NCBI GenBank assembly: GCA_017555325.1
Contig: JAFZGR010000204.1
Location: 1 to 5,808, forward strand
Source: Alphaproteobacteria bacterium
GTDB taxonomy: Bacteria > Pseudomonadota > Alphaproteobacteria > CAAHEQ01 > UBA3637
Reading direction: 5' to 3'
Length of the DNA stretch: 5,808 nt
Positions 4,767 through 5,808 of this stretch are shown one piece after another; position 1 is the stretch's first letter; each line of letters opens with the position of its first letter. The position numbers were made by a program, and so were the translations under genes. The notes beneath the pieces were generated by a model, which was given only the letters and a program-made list of their open reading frames with translations, was not told the origin of the DNA and did not search any database.

Positions 4767-5808
4767 ATGTTACCTTTATCAAATCCTCTCTTTGGAATTT
4801 ATATTCATTGGCCATATTGTTTATCAAAATGCCCATATTGTGATTTTTTCAGTCGTGTTTCAACTCAAACGGATTACACTGAATTGTTAAACACTTATAA
4901 ACGTGATATTTTGTTTTTTAAAAATCAAGATATACTTCAAACTCCGGTAACAAGTATTTTTTTTGGTGGCGGAACACCATCTCTGATGCCGATTGATTTT
5001 TTTGCGGAATTGATGTCTTTTTTAAAAGGTCAATTTGTTTTTTCCGATGCTGTTGAAATAACGTTAGAAGCCAATCCGGACGCCATTGATTATGAAAAAA
5101 TGATACAGTTTCAAAAAGGAGGGGTAACCCGTTTATCCCTGGGGGTACAGTCTTTAAATGAAGGTGATTTGAAATTTTTGGGACGTCGACATTCCGTTCA
5201 AACAGCATTGAAAAGAATTCAGGAAGCACAAGAAGTTTTTTCGGCAGTTAATATGGATTTAATTTATGCCCGTCCGAATCAAACACTGGAAGACTGGGAA
5301 AAAGAACTCAATCAAGCTCTGGATTTAGGATTGTCCCATTACTCGCTTTATCAGTTGACGATTGAAGAAGGAACTCCGTTTTTTCAACAATGTGTTCAAA
5401 TTCCGGATGATTCTCTTTGTGCTGATTTTTATTTAAAAACAAATGAAATTATGCGAAAAAACAATTGTCCGCCCTATGAAATTTCAAATTATGCCCGTAA
5501 AAACAATCAGTGCATACATAACTTGACCTATTGGAGAGGCGAAAATTATTTAGGAATTGGACCGGCAGCACATGGACGTATCAACAAGTTGGCAACCCAA
5601 AATCCTCGCTCTGTTCAGCAATGGATAAAAAATCTTCCAAATTGTGTATTATTAACTGATCAAGAAAAACAGGAAGAACGCATTTTAATGGGACTTCGAT
5701 TAATGGAGGAAGGGTTTCCTTGTCGATTATTAAATGAAATCGGCATTCAAAAAGCAATTCAATATAAATGGGGAACAATCAAAAACAATTTGTTTTATCC
5801 GACTGAAA
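4767..5808 (+). CDS. hemW: radical SAM haem chaperone HemW, 3' end cut off
   Basis: HemW is a HemN-like radical SAM protein that binds haem and an iron-sulfur cluster and is thought to deliver haem to respiratory proteins. The frame is open to the window edge (347 codons seen); the family is about 380, so roughly 30-40 residues are missing. The cluster motif is C18LSKC22PYC25DF. The fourth cysteine found in HemN is Phe27, which argues for HemW over coproporphyrinogen dehydrogenase. Other landmarks are FFGGGTPS, EITLEANPD, RLSLGVQSLN, LGRRHS, the alphaproteobacterial-looking DLIYARPNQT, YEISNYAR, the HemW motif HNLTYW (251-256) and GIGPAAHG. I choose the ATG at 4767 because AAGAGG (4757-4762) precedes it by 4 nt. 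An in-frame ATG at 4752 has no SD. It is divergent from hpf. Confidence 0.95.
   Translation, partial: MLPLSNPLFGIYIHWPYCLSKCPYCDFFSRVSTQTDYTELLNTYKRDILFFKNQDILQTPVTSIFFGGGTPSLMPIDFFAELMSFLKGQFVFSDAVEITLEANPDAIDYEKMIQFQKGGVTRLSLGVQSLNEGDLKFLGRRHSVQTALKRIQEAQEVFSAVNMDLIYARPNQTLEDWEKELNQALDLGLSHYSLYQLTIEEGTPFFQQCVQIPDDSLCADFYLKTNEIMRKNNCPPYEISNYARKNNQCIHNLTYWRGENYLGIGPAAHGRINKLATQNPRSVQQWIKNLPNCVLLTDQEKQEERILMGLRLMEEGFPCRLLNEIGIQKAIQYKWGTIKNNLFYPTE

Noticed and set aside
5116..5122. AAGGAGG, a perfect SD-like string inside hemW
   Set aside because: It encodes the conserved K-G-G of the radical SAM domain, and no start codon follows at a suitable distance.
4918..5229. Minus-strand frame of 103 codons inside hemW
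   Set aside because: It is antisense to the conserved radical SAM core of hemW; the plus-strand frame has all family motifs in order.

Overview
The window is AT-rich DNA, very probably from a low-GC alphaproteobacterium. It is densely packed with seven recognisable protein genes and short intergenic gaps. The assignment rests on three things. The HemW carries the YARPNQ loop, close to the YARPGQ form usual in alphaproteobacterial HemW. The ribosome hibernation factor hpf sits directly before ptsN, as it does in many proteobacteria. The small membrane/coiled-coil protein at the left edge resembles DUF6468, a family I know from Alphaproteobacteria near flagellar genes. Stops are TAA except TAG for hpf, every frame reads cleanly in the standard code, and Shine-Dalgarno (SD) sites are visible at most genes.

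Left part (1-1231). A minus-strand pair lies at the edge: a DUF6468-like protein (17-436), then the first five codons of a downstream gene starting 1 nt after its stop. Next, also on the minus strand, is infC (translation initiation factor IF3), ended by a rho-independent terminator. The best SD of infC lies inside the first codons of the ATG-initiated frame and points to an ATT start. That matches the AUU start through which IF3 represses its own translation in E. coli.

Middle (1155-3602). A 77-nt divergent region holds back-to-back promoters for infC and for a 636-codon plus-strand gene. The product is a divergent ScsB/DsbD-family thiol reductase: signal peptide, periplasmic alpha-like domain, about six membrane segments and a C-terminal thioredoxin-like domain with CITC. 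It appears to lack the usual first transmembrane electron-relay cysteine motif and the thioredoxin cis-proline. It has no SD, and its predicted transcription start falls on the A of its ATG, so it may be leaderless. It converges on rnhA (RNase HI).

Right part (3603-5808). hpf (long form) and ptsN form a tight minus-strand operon, with the SD of ptsN overlapping the hpf stop. A strong terminator follows ptsN just 20 nt before rnhA. Divergent from hpf is hemW, a radical-SAM haem chaperone cut off by the window end.

The genes are mostly housekeeping and do not form one pathway: translation initiation and ribosome hibernation, PTS-Ntr signalling, RNA-DNA hybrid removal, haem handling and periplasmic thiol chemistry. 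I see no mobile element, CRISPR array, tRNA or rRNA. The most unusual items are the degenerate ScsB-like protein and the start signals of infC and scsB.
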